Of a stretch of DNA of 64,000 bases, positions 11,166-22,002 are shown piece after piece. Where the stretch lies: contig CM037846.1 in the NCBI GenBank assembly GCA_021234535.1, forward strand, positions 20,291,814 through 20,355,813. The letters are read 5' to 3'. The notes below the pieces were generated by a model. That model saw only the letters and a list, made by a program, of their open reading frames with translations, did no database searches and had not been told where the DNA came from. Source of the DNA: Stichopus chloronotus (taxonomy: Eukaryota; Echinodermata; Holothuroidea; Aspidochirotida; Stichopodidae). Both the position numbers and the translations under genes were made by a program. The first letter of the stretch is position 1. Each line of letters opens with the position of its first letter.

Positions 11166-14100
11166 ATGATTACAAAGGTTACGATTATCATCGGAACCAA
11201 AAAACGGGGAAACAGCTCAGGGAGATCTTCAAAGGAACAAAACAAATGAGGGAGAACAGGGATAACATTGCTAAAAAAATATTGAAAAAGAAGTTCTTTT
11301 GATCGTTATTGCAATACGATACTCACATAGGCAAATAGCGCAGGTTACCTCTATGCCTAACCACGATGTCCAGTAGATCCACAAAGACCATGCAAGCCAT
11401 GAGAAATTATCGCCAGTTTAGTTTTAGGCACACTTCAGCTGCCCTATATACCCAATCAAACCCAGTGACCACAGATGATTCGTGCAGAGCTTGTGCATAC
11501 TTTCATCTCCATCGGTTTTAGTGTTGCTTTTTTCTACTTTTGAACTCAGCACAACAGATCCTCTGTGCAGTTAATGAGAACGGAGTGCTTTCATAGGTAC
11601 ATACACAGCATACATACAGTACAAAGCGGAGCAAACAGACCCCACGCGGAATGAATTGACCTTTGCACCTTCTTTACCTTTACAGCCTTACACCCAGATG
11701 CAATGGTAGGGGCAAAGACCTTCCTGGAAAACATAACGTTACACGTAGTGTAAAAAAGGCTTCGATTAAACCATTTTGAAACATGGGCGAGATGACTTTT
11801 ATTTTTAACTTTTTTCTCTCTACAAATTTCTACTGCCTGCACATTTATCAGGGATAAAAAAGTTCAGTATAAATGTCGTAGCCGCAACAAGTGGCTGAAT
11901 TTCGAGTATTAGGAATGTTATGAATGTCACAGGTGTTTTGTGTGAGGTTAGACTGGGGTTAACGTCCAGACACCAAACTACTGTACAAGCCGTCTGATAA
12001 ATGAGAAAATTGTCAACACTGAATGGGTAAAAGCATAAATAGAAATGGATGTTTCGAAAAGTGAAGCGAGCCAACCAAAAGCGACTTAAGGGGACGGGAA
12101 TATCCCAGTGGCAATGTTCATGAATGCAAAGAAATTACCCCCTAAAAATTAATGTTTGAATAAATTGTGAAATGAGCTATTTCACGTAAGATACAGATAT
12201 TAACATTTTGGGACAGGTGCTGACATTTTTGCAGTTAAAAATTTTTCTTGGAAACATGCCAGGATTTTCCTCAGTCAAGCTGTGCGTAAGTAGTACAGCT
12301 TGTAGTCGACAGTATAGTGGTCTATGATTCTATGAAATGCTTCCTCACAAAAGTTTCATTTTATTATTTGCCACAGGACTGATGTATAGCTTTTAAACAA
12401 AGAATTCCACAATCGAGACATTTATTCTATGCCTATTGCATATCTATATAGCGTAATAGCGGGCTCAAGTTCCATCCGTTTCTGACATTTTGTAAGTGAC
12501 ACTTCGTCACATTTAAAAAGGTACCGTATATTGCAACAACGCAAATAGCCTAACATTTAGCTTTTGTGATTGATTTTTCAAATATTGTACAAGTTTTCAG
12601 TTATATTTTTCGTGCTCAGGTGCGCAATTCTACGCAAATAGCCTAACACTAAGCTTTCGTGATTGATTTTTCAAATATTGTACGAGTTTTCAGTTATATT
12701 TTTTGTGCTCAGGTGCACAATTCTACCCCTTCGATGTGCTAGGAACCACAATCTTCCTAGGGCTTTGCCCCCTGAACCCCCACAAGGGATTCCACCCCTA
12801 CACAAATGTCAGCCTGAAATCGGTATATTTTCTACCGTATTTGCGGGAAATTTTTCAAGATTTTTCAAATGAGTCTTTTACATCTGGCCCTTTAAGAGAT
12901 CCTGATTCTCAGTGTTTGAAAATGGAAACTTACTTTTTTTCCTCACAAATTCTCAGTTTTTTTCGTTTTCACTTCTTCCCATTTTTGTGAATTTTCCTTC
13001 AAAACATAAATGGCAATTGCAAGTTACTCGTGTGAGAATTGCTCTGCATGTGTACAAAAGCGCACCGAGATATAGAACCCACATACAGTGTGGCGTTAGG
13101 ATGAAAACTACTGTAGTGTACCTCATTGCAACAAAGGCGCGATCAAAAGAGACATCATTCCATACTAATTCAAAAATTAAATGCTCAACAAAATGTTGCA
13201 CATTTCATGTAAATCAAACTTTTCTACCATTTTAGAGAGTTTCTCTAAATTTGGTAAATTCTGTGAAATTCCGGAGTTACAGTTCGATTTCCGTTTTCAG
13301 CACAAAATCGGTGGCCCTACTTTACAGAAGAGTTTTTGGCTAATTAAGTAGACTGCAGACTTTTTATTGCATTTTCCTTATGCTGTATCACGGAATCGTT
13401 ACCGGAATGTTACAGTAAATTATGTACCGCACAAAAATACTTTTCATTGTGACAGTTTTGCCTTAGGTTTTATCGGCCACATTTTAAATCACACAAACTG
13501 TGTTGATATGGTGCTGAAAGTTGGGTCGGTAAAAAAAAAAAACAGACGAAAGTTGTCTCTGACTTTTAACAGGTTTACAAACTTCAGTATTATTTCATTT
13601 GTTGTCTCCTTTTGGGAAACGTCTTCAGAATAAAATCGTTAAGTCTGATAAGTTGTGTATAGTGCTAGCCTAACATTGTATGATAGTGTGATGTATAATA
13701 CAAATCATACAATGTATATAAGTTCCAAAACTTCAGACAACTTCGTTAAGATATGCGAGACACTTTCTTTGTTATTTTGGCTGCAGGTATTCATTCTTTT
13801 TATCCTTGTTTGTAATTGTTCATAGAAGGGATTTATCCTAACTATTGTCCCTTTAAGTAAGCTTTCCGGCTTACCAACTTGTGGTGATAACCCCAAAATA
13901 AGCAGCTTATGGTACTGGGTAGCACTGCGTAGGAGAGCGTTTCATAACCATAGGCATTTCTGCACAGAGATGCGGTAAATTTTTGGAGTGCACCTACACG
14001 TGATCAATTACTTCTAGGTGCAACTGTACATAATTTCATCAGTTTTTCACAAACCCAGCTTGATACATGCTACATCAATTTTGTGCTAAAATTTGTTTCA

Positions 14101-14663
14101 AGGACTTCTCTGCTTTTATCAGCAAAGATTTAGAGTAATTCTGGAAATGGAAGGCTACTTACGCAATCCAAAGTCACTTTGCAGACAGTTTGCATTTACA
14201 GGCCTAGGCTTTATTTTTCCAATTTATGTTGAACATAGGATATGCAGAATGTAGAATCTTGCAGAAACATGTTAAAATTTCTTTTGAAATAACTTAAAAA
14301 ATATCAAGCGTGCATAAGATATAAGACCACATTCAACAACATGAATAATTTTACTTTAACTTATGCTAAAGATTGAATGTGAATGGGTGACAGCGGATAC
14401 ATGCATGAGTGGAAAAATTTATGGATTATTTTTCAAGGTGAAATTTCAGAAATGTATGTGTGCATGAAGGACAATACCCATACTGGTAACGGAACTGGTA
14501 CTGAAGCGGGGAAAGTACCGGTTTTGGGTCTTTTTGGTACCAGTCCTATCACCAATAGGTGCCTAATTGACAGCAACTTCCGTTTTAATAAAAAGAAAAT
14601 GACCCTTCATATTAAACACCTACATGTTTTTCATATCATACTGTAGTCCTAAAATTAGGCCTA
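11166..14663 (-). other. rab18 intron 1 segment with one tandem duplication
   Basis: Apart from the 93-bp tandem duplication at 12541-12726, I see no delimited features. Open frames near 12663-13235 overlap on both strands, have low-complexity Phe/Ser-rich stretches and no splice context, so I do not call them genes. A poly-A run lies near 13530. Confidence 0.5.
12541..12726. repeat. Tandem duplication, two copies of 93 bp
   Basis: Both copies start GCAAATAGCCTAACA and end CAGGTGCRCAATTCTAC (12541-12633 and 12634-12726). They differ by only a few substitutions, so the duplication is recent relative to its surroundings. Confidence 0.9.
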
Positions 14664-14740
14664 TGGGCGGCTTTGGTGACGGTCCTTAGTTCCAGGTCTG
14701 TGATGTTGACGTAACACAGGTTCGATACCCGCTCAATCCT
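14664..14740 (+). repeat. Possible tRNA-derived SINE head or tRNA-like fragment
   Basis: GGTTCGATACC at 14719-14729 matches the RNA polymerase III B-box consensus exactly. A weak A-box-like TGGTGACGGTCC lies about 45 bases upstream, at 14674. A pyrimidine-rich and poly-T stretch follows near 14753-14765. The segment does not fold into an acceptor stem that I can recognise, so a functional tRNA is unlikely. Confidence 0.3.
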
Positions 14741-14867
14741 TTTGCCAGGTGTTTTTTCTTTTTTTAAAAATTCTTACTTGAAACAGTACATCATTCAAAA
14801 TCAGAATAACTTCATACTCAAAATCCTATAATGGGAACCACGATTCGACAACTGACTAGACTGTCAG

Positions 14868-17484
14868 CAGGCTTGGGGCGATTACTTCTGAATGTAATCG
14901 ATTACCATTACTTCAGATTTTACGATTACGATTACAGTTAAAATTAATCGTAGTCATGATTGCAATCGTGATTACATTGTTTTGTTACATCTTATCTATA
15001 AGTATATCTCTAGACTTCTATACAAAGAGAAGACACACAACAACTCTGAAATGCAGTCCAGCTATCTCAGTCTTCTTTTAATTTGTGATAGGCCAACACC
15101 ATTATGATTTTGCAGACGTACAGTACCTTAAGGCAGTGCTATTCAAGTGCGGTTTTAGGGTGGCCCTGACAACCAATCGACACACCACCTGAAACGCCCC
15201 TACAAAACACCACCCAATGCGCCCATTCTTCAAAAATACTTGGTGCGGCCGAAAAAGTTGACAACAGGCTGCTGTCATTTCAAATACTGTTCAACAAAAA
15301 TTGTCTCTAAGTGGCACCATTTTGCATCTCAATTATCACAACTTTTTGGAGGTGAAGTTGAAACCTGTGTTGGATGATCGCTTAGTGATCTTGTATGCAC
15401 TCAATGTGTGACTGCATCTCTCTCTCTCTTGAAAATCTGTTGAAAACACTGTAAAGGTTTATTTCTCATGCGTCTAATATGAGAAACAACACACAAATAA
15501 CATTGAACTGTACTATGTAAATACCAGTAAGGCACCAAAATATACAAAAACTGGCACTAGGTGTAGTATCTCTTGTCTCAACACAGGAAAGTTTAATTTA
15601 ATGTAGATCAGTGAAACTAGCTTCAAATTTATATGTTGCATTCTGGCTTTCTACTGCCCTGTTAGACTACATACTGTAGGAGGAAATATGGAGAGTGAAA
15701 ACACATTTTGGAATATTGACTGAATTTATCATTGAAATATTGAAATAGCCACATGAAAATCTATCAAATATTGACCAATTTACAAATTTCCCTTTTACAA
15801 TTTCGTCATGAATAAATTTACACTAAATTTCCAAATTAGTGATATCCAGGGATGGACTCACCTGATGTGCATTTTATATTATCTTTTGTTCACCATTAAG
15901 AATCTGATGTGCCCTGGGGGGCATTTTCGTTCTCTAAAAATATTGGCATCACTTATCACTGTGAAATCCATTTATTAGGAGATATAATATACAGGACTAA
16001 CAAAAGAAATACTGACAGGAAATACTGACACTATGCAACACATTAAATCATGTCTTAAAATTTGCATTTCATCCAAAGAATGTTTATCTATATTTCTATG
16101 ATCTCATCACACCTTAAAACGCCACATCTCAAAGCAGTAATAGATCCAAAACACACTCAGGATTTCTCTCTGCAACTTCCGAATGCAGCTAGCTCTTTTC
16201 TAAATGTTTGCCACTTGGTCTTGAAGTTGGCAAGTTCCAGGTGTGGATTGAGACATTACAAGGAGGGGGGAGGGGCTAAACAGAGAAAGCGAGAGTGGAG
16301 GGGAAGTTTGGGAAGACTATGCGGAGCACCAGCATCGCATGTATGAAGCGTACCAGGAAATTTTTAGATCAAAGTACTTTCTAGATTTCCAGCTAGTGCA
16401 TTTCCACAAGTAAGCTCCTAGGAAAACTATTCTTCTTAGCATTATTAGAAGTCACTAGCAGTTTTCACTTGAAACCTTCACAACCAGGAGCATTACATGG
16501 GTTGTTTGCAGGGTTAAATTTGTGATATGGAAATAGTATGCCTCTATTACAGTGGTTAACCCATTACGCTATTTTTTGAATATTGGTAATGTTCTTATGG
16601 CAAAAAAAATGAGGGGTTCTGAACCCAGAAAATTCCCACCCCCACTTGGATCCCTACATGTTCTCTTACCTTTTGACATATTGTACAGGCATTTCCCTGA
16701 GATCAACTTTTGGACAAAATCATCCAACATGTCCACTGTGTGGCTTGGCAACATTATCAGCAGTAACTTGGCATGTGCTTATTTAATACCATGTTGTTCC
16801 AATGACACTAGTGACCATAAGGAGGAACATGTCCTCATCAGTTGACTGTACAGTTTAACTTTTCTGCAAACATCAGGAATTACACCATTCTTGGACTCAT
16901 GGAAATACCAGAATTAAGAGAAAAAAGGAAAAAAAAAAAAAAATAGGGCTTATAGGGCAAATTTGGCAAAAAGAACAGATTTATAGGGAGAACGCAAATA
17001 CATAGAGAGTTATTATAGGGTCAGTAGAATGCCTGAGCAATTGATCAAGTTGACAGCCACTGTTTTATTACACTTGTGTTTCATATAAAGTCAACCAGTT
17101 GTGTACAGTAGAATGGTTCATGAGTGGACAAAATGTGCAACATGTCTAATTCCTGCTTGTACCAACACAGAACGAAGTATGCCAACGTGTAGAACTTGAA
17201 TCTCCTGCACTTATTACTCTGACTGCCCCACTGGAGCATCCAACAAAGCAGGAAACTAAAGGAGAAATAACAAGCACTGAAAAATATTGTTTAAATAGCT
17301 TCTACTTCTTTTGCACTTCTTTTATGAATTTACTTGAATTTAATCATAATTAAATCATGATTACGATTACTTTGCCATTGTAATCAATTACGATTACAAT
17401 TACTTTTCAATTTTTGCACATGTAATCCATTACAATTACTTTGGAAAATGTAATCGATTACGATTACTGATTACCCCAGGCCTG
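14868..17484. mobile_element. Non-autonomous hAT transposon with perfect 8-bp target duplication (2.6 kb)
   Basis: The left terminus is CAGGCTTGGGGCGATTAC and the right terminus is the inverted form ending CCCCAGGCCTG. The element is flanked by identical 8-mers ACTGTCAG at 14860-14867 and 17485-17492, the target-site signature of hAT transposons. Both subterminal regions (14895-14975 and 17340-17470) are packed with GATTAC/GTAATC motifs, including the palindrome GTAATCGATTAC on each side, which are likely transposase-binding repeats. No transposase frame survives inside, so it is non-autonomous or internally replaced. It lies in rab18 intron 1, about 390 bp from exon 1. Confidence 0.9.
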
Positions 17485-17876
17485 ACTGTCAGTGGACTCA
17501 TTGAATCATTCTCAAAATGGTTAGGTGGTCAGAAGGTCAGTGATTCTCCATTCGAGCAAAAACGGACAAGTTACTTAGCTGACTGCATTTTTGTTGTTAT
17601 ATTTTTTTCACTTTCAGGGTGCGCGAAGTTTGGTAGTACACGAAGTTTGGTTTATAGTATACGTATATCTGGCGTAATGCCTACCCAAACGGTCCAAGGC
17701 CAAGCACTCAGTAAGTGAGGCTCAAAGAACTAGATAAACGTTTATCTACTACACTTAGCCTAGCATATCCCTAAACAAGTATCGGGTCAACGTAGTCAGT
17801 GTAAAACTGTAATACTAATCATCAGTATATTGAGGCTACAGTACTAACTCTTCAGTAGTTAGTACTGGTGGAATAC
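17485..17876 (-). other. rab18 intron 1 segment adjoining exon 1
   Basis: This is unique sequence between the hAT element and the rab18 exon 1 donor. A small duplicated phrase ACACGAAGTTTGGT lies near 17625-17652. No other feature is seen. Confidence 0.5.
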
Positions 17877-17947
17877 CTTGATTTACCAACTCCACTTTCA
17901 CCAATTATGAGAATTTTCAGGGTGGTAAGACAATCGTCGTCCTCCAT
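17877..17947 (-). CDS. rab18: Rab18 small GTPase, coding exon 1 (start codon and P-loop)
   Basis: This is the first coding exon of a Rab18-type small GTPase, a membrane-trafficking switch known to act on ER and lipid droplets. The ATG is at 17947 and the exon encodes 23 residues starting MEDDDCLTTLKILIIGESGV. It contains the complete P-loop GESGVGKS, which binds the GTP phosphates. The exon ends with two bases of a Ser codon before a GTATTC donor and joins in phase to the exon at 6203. The start is chosen because family members begin with a short acidic stretch before the LKILIIGESGVGKSS strand. The 63 residues seen in this window are the amino-terminal third of a family that is usually about 206 residues long. 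I see no clear core promoter in the roughly 300 bases upstream. Intron 1, of 11.7 kb, holds two hAT-like elements and a large minisatellite. Confidence 0.95.
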
Positions 17948-18290
17948 TTCACTTCGGAAGCAAATACCTAAAAGGACGTAAGTCTGTAACTGGAGACAAA
18001 GCTTTCAAACCCTGGTTGAAGACTAGTTTAATGGTCCTACATAGTACATCGGGTATCAGTACACCTATATGTCTAAACTTGATGGGGAATATTCAGTGAA
18101 CCTGATTGAAGGTAGCAGTCATTAACAGCAGCCACTTGTGTATACGTAACTGTGTGGCCTGCCTTGGCAGCTGACCAAAGATAATCATGCTCTACGACGT
18201 GGGTTGCGGACACTGTGTCAGAGACGTAAACAGAGCAGCCAATGAAGTACAGTAGAAGTATTCTTCTTTTAATTAAGTGTTATAGGTCTA
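17948..18290. other. Sequence upstream of the rab18 start codon
   Basis: This must hold the rab18 5' UTR or an upstream non-coding exon, and possibly the promoter. I cannot place a TATA box, initiator or CpG-rich stretch with confidence. The inverted repeat array begins right after it. Confidence 0.35.
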
Positions 18291-19850
18291 AATTCCAGAC
18301 GGGTGACAAAACGAATTTTTGAATACTTTCAAAAAATAAAATGATCATTTTAGTCATGAGGTTCGTTGAGATATCCGATTAGTATCACCAGAAAGTAGAG
18401 GGGTTCTACTTTTACGTGGTATAGGTCTGCCCTCGCTAACAAAACTTATTTCGAGGCCAATCGTAACCACAAAGTTTTCCCTGGTAAATGACCGCGACAC
18501 AATCTGACTACGTTTACATAATATATAAGAAAGATTATATATTTTTTTTTCAAAAATAATTAATTCGAGTCATGGAATTAGTTGACAGGTCCAATTAATA
18601 CCAACAGAAAGAAAAAGGGTTTTTCTTTTAAACGGAATAATTCTATCCTTGGTAACAAAACTTATTTCTTGACCAAAGTGAACATGAAAGTTTTTCCAGG
18701 TTAATGACCGCTACACAATCTCTGTGTGTACGTTTACATAATACATCGAAATGGATTTATTTTTCAAAAATAATTAATTCGAGTTATGGAGTTAGTTGAG
18801 AGGCCCGACAGGTACCACCAAAAGTACAAGGGTTCTACTTTACGTGGTATAGGTCTACTTGGTAACAAAACTTATTCCTTCACCATGAATTTTTTTTTCA
18901 GGGGAAAGGACCGCTACACAATCTCTGCGTAGTACAGTTACGTAATATGTCAAAATGGATTTATTTTTCAAAAATACTTAATTCTAGTTATGGGGATAGT
19001 TGAGAGGTCCGATTAGTACCACCAGAAAGTACAAGGGTTCCACTTTCATGTGGTATATGTCTAACCACAAACGAAACTTATTTCTTGACCACAAGTGACC
19101 ATGAATAATTGATTCTAGTTATGGAGTTAGTTGAGCGGCCCGACAAGTGTGACCACTAGAAGTACAAGGGTTCTACTTTCACGTGGTATAGGTCTAACCA
19201 CACAAAGATTATGTAACGGTGGTGTTCCCGGAAAAAAGAACTTCTTCTTTTGGTCAAGAAATAATTTTTGCAACTAAGGATACACCAACACCACTTCTCA
19301 ACTAACTCTATAACTCGAATAATAATCATTTTTGAAAAAAAAAAATCCATTTTGATACATTACGTAACCGTATACACAGAGATTGTCTAGCGGTCATTTA
19401 CCTGGAAAACTTTTGGTCACTTTTGGTCAAGAAATAAGTTTTGTTACCAAGGGTCCACCTATACCACGTAAAAGTAGAACCAATTTCTGGTGGTACTAAT
19501 CTTATCTCTCCACTAACTTCATAACTAGAATTAATTGTTTTTGGAAAAAAAACCCATTTTGATATACATTACTTAACCGTATACACAGAGATTGGGTAGC
19601 GGTCCTTTCCTCAGAACAACTCTCATGGTCACTTTTGGCCAAGAAATATGTTTTGTTACCAAGGGTAGACCTATTCCACGTAAAAGTAGAACCCTTTTAC
19701 TTTCTGGTGGCAACTAATTCCATAACTCGAAATAATTATTTAAAAAAAAGTAATAATTGTGATATAGTTCGTGGTGATCATTTTTCTTTACAAACTCAAG
19801 GTCACTCTTTTACCAAAAAGGAAAAAGAAATGCTGATTTGAAAAAAAGTA
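18291..19850. repeat. Array of ~210-bp repeats in head-to-head orientation
   Basis: The phrase GGTTCTACTTTNACGTGGTA recurs on the plus strand at about 18401, 18617 (diverged), 18831, 19035 and 19168. Its reverse complement, TACCACGTAAAAGTAGAACC, occurs at about 19463 and, with one change, at 19673. Spacing is 205-215 bp except for one shortened unit of 133 bp. Other shared phrases are AATTAATTCGAGTTATGGA, GTTAGTTGAGAGG, CTTATTTCTTGACCA and CACAATCTCTGTG. Orientation switches near 19200-19260, so the whole region can fold on itself. No protein-coding frame is convincing. The family is unknown to me. Confidence 0.85.
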
Positions 19851-20269
19851 CAGACAGACCTCCGTAATCATCTGGCAGTGTATCGTAAACTTAGTAACCC
19901 TATTGACTACAGCACTGTTGTTGGTATCCTATAGCATGTCATAGTGTCCTAGTGGCTGTTGTAATTGTCTGCGCTTAGAGGCTGCTACCTTCAGAGAGGA
20001 ATTCGGTGCGAGAGCCGATCGACTGAACTGTGACATGTCATAGTCATAAACTGTGCAGCTAGCATTATTTCTAGCTAGTATGAGTCCCAGCAAATGACGT
20101 TGCATGACCAGATTGCGTACTTGTAAATGTATAGGTACAAGGCAGCAGAGACAAATTTTCACTTCATTTTCTAAATTATTGTTTAAAAGACAACGACAAA
20201 ATAGTTTGCTCCTGAAAAATTAAAATTCATTTAAGATTACGAATTAATAATTCGTTATTAATGGAGTAA
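19851..20269. other. Unique sequence, no features seen
   Basis: There are no recognisable genes or repeats. A short minus-strand open frame at 19929-20162 has no supporting context. Confidence 0.4.
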
Positions 20270-20440
20270 AGAGAATATACCAAATTTGGCTTTGCATAGG
20301 CCATTTTGTTGCGCATTTTGTCACCTGTGTCAGTGAAAGTCCCTATCAGGGACATTTGGACAACTTTTTTGATATTTTATCCTTTGAGATGGGTCCTTTT
20401 GTGGATTGAATATTGAAGAAGGCGAGTTGAGGTATACAAA
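20270..20440 (+). repeat. Dispersed repeat copy A (inverted relative to the copy at 28.1 kb)
   Basis: This segment contains GAAAGTCCCTATCAGGGACA and TGGGTCCTTTTGTGGATTGA. Its reverse complement, with moderate divergence, is found at about 28060-28190. The small palindrome GTCCCTATMAGGGAC is present in both. The two copies could be independent insertions of one family or the ends of a much larger inverted structure of about 7.9 kb. Confidence 0.75.
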
Positions 20441-20806
20441 GTGTGAAAATGGTGTCAACTGAAAGCAATTATGGAAAAGTTATGGACTTTGAGCAGGCAG
20501 AGTTGTATCATTCGAGGAGATGTGTGATTCGCCCCAGTGACCAGGTAGAGTAAGTTAGACGGCCTCTAGCAGAAAATCTAACCACCTAAGGTACGGAAAA
20601 TTGAAAAAGTCATGAATGGCCAATGTGTCAGCTTTCTAAAAGGTGGTAGCTTCTACCTGTTGAAAACTTCTACAAGGCTTCAGAGACCACATCACTTTTG
20701 CAATTTAGCGTGTAAGTCAATAGGGGAAATAAATATGGGTATGCTACCTGCAGGTAATGAAATACGTGTGCCCTTATGGCAAGCCGTTTTAACATTTACC
20801 CCCTAT

Positions 20807-21172
20807 TTCCACTTAAGTGAAATACATTCCACTTAAGTGGAATTCAATTCCACTTAAGTGGAATTCAATTTCACTTAAGTGGAATGTATTAGACTTAAGT
20901 GGAATGCAGATGCGGTATTCCACTTAAGTAAAATCCAATTCTACTTAAGTGGAATACAATTTTACTTAAGTGGAATTGAGTTCCACTTAAGTGGAATAGG
21001 CAAGCTATTCTACTTAAGTGAAATACAATTCCACTTAAGTGAAATACAATTTAGTTAAGTGGAATACAATTTTACTTAAGTGGAATACAGTTTTACTTAA
21101 GTGGAATACAATTCCACTTAAGTGGAATACAATTCCACTTAAGTGGAATACATTTTCACTTAAATGGAATTA
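20807..21172. repeat. Palindromic repeat array A (TTCCACTTAAGTGGAA core)
   Basis: About fifteen CTTAAG-centred units, plus two variants, are spaced about 21-22 bases apart, with one longer spacer of 28-30 bases near 20905-20935 and one near 21000. Each unit is a dyad, alternating GGAAT and GAAAT forms, separated by TACAATT-like linkers. No open frame of any length runs through it. Confidence 0.95.
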
Positions 21173-21320
21173 CTGAAGCGTAACTGATAAAATGATGCAG
21201 CCACCTTTGAACACACGTTGTGTGACATACGTATGGCAGCCGTAGTTCACGATACGAACGGCATGCATAGCGCATACAGTACCAGCGCCTTGCTACATAT
21301 AAAGTTGCATTCGTAATCAC

Positions 21321-21436
21321 ATGGCGGCAGAGGTTGAAAATCAGACACACCTCTCAGTTTTGGATTGCGATGAAATATTGTCCACTGTCAGAAAAACAAT
21401 CCTACACAATGATGGTACTGTGTTAGATTTCAATCG
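21321..21436 (+). CDS. Possible first coding exon of a small unknown protein
   Basis: An ATG in a good context (CACATGGCGGC) opens a frame of 38 codons plus two bases, ending at a GTGCGT donor. The peptide begins MAAEVENQTHLSVLDCDEIL and has a normal, non-repetitive composition. The exon lies in the unique core between the two palindromic arrays. The only open downstream partner I found, at 23489, begins with the single base needed to complete the split Arg codon. I do not recognise the protein. It could be a host first exon enclosed by repeats, an exon captured by the element, or a chance frame. Confidence 0.4.
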
Positions 21437-21564
21437 GTGCGTGTATACAACATCGTATTGACGTAAAATAAGCAACATGGGAACGTACGTACACACGAAG
21501 TTTCGAGCCATATATGCAAGCCAGCCAATCACATTTTGCCTCCAAAGGTGAATTAAATATGTGG

Positions 21565-21972
21565 GCAATTTCACTTAAGTGGAATTGTATTCCACTTAAG
21601 TGGAATAGGTAACCAATTCTACTTAAGTGGAATTGTATTCCACTTAAGCAAAATTCTATTTTACTTAAGTGGAATTAAATTTTACTTAAGTAAAATACGA
21701 TTCCACTTAAGTGGAATACAATTTTACTTAAGTGAAATTGGATTCCACTTAAGGGGAATGTATTTCACTTAAGTGGAATTGTATTCCACTTAAGTGGAAT
21801 AGGTAACCAATTCTACTTAAGTGGAATTGTATTCCACTTAAGCAAAATTCTATTTTACTTAAGTGGAATTAAATTTTACTTAAGTAAAATACGATTCCAC
21901 TTAAGTGGAATACAATTTTACTTAAGTGAAATTGGATTCCACTTAAGGGGAATGTATTTCACTTAAGTGGAA
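21565..21972. repeat. Palindromic repeat array B, containing a 194-bp identical tandem duplication
   Basis: About nineteen units of the same palindromic repeat as array A. The phrase AGGTAACCAATTCTACTTAA occurs at 21607 and again at 21801. The intervening 194 bases appear to be repeated base for base, including the variant CTTAAGGGGAATG unit, so array B has recently doubled or was collapsed or expanded during assembly. Confidence 0.93.
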
Positions 21973-22002
21973 ATAGGGGGTAAATGTTAAAATGGCTTGC
22001 CA

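Larger units (their letters stand above)
20777..22002. mobile_element. TIR element with two palindromic-repeat arrays and TA target duplication (1.2 kb)
   Basis: The left end TGGCAAGCCGTTTTAACATT and the right end are inverted copies over about 44 bases, with one mismatch, continuing through ACCCCCTATTTCCACTTAAG. Both ends are bordered by TA (20775-20776 and 22003-22004), as in Tc1/mariner-like insertions. Just inside each end lies an array of a ~21-bp repeat whose core TTCCACTTAAGTGGAA is itself a perfect palindrome. The roughly 390-bp core between the arrays is unique sequence and carries a possible host-like first exon. No transposase is visible. I do not know a described family with this structure. 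Confidence 0.7.

Noticed and set aside
9923..11302. Open frames across the 145-bp array and CA tract
   Set aside because: They are repeat translations; frames change from unit to unit.
12663..13235. Overlapping frames of 69-107 codons
   Set aside because: They are mutually overlapping in different frames, Phe-rich, and lie inside the rab18 intron on the opposite strand without splice or homology support.
21296..21303. TATA-like ATATAAAG before the tentative ATG at 21321
   Set aside because: It lies only about 20 bases before the ATG, so transcription would start inside the coding exon; I do not call it a promoter.
20807..21972. Array resembling a CRISPR (short repeats with short spacers)
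   Set aside because: The repeats are palindromic, the linkers are short and similar to each other rather than unique 30-40-base spacers, and the genome is animal, with introns and retrotransposons.
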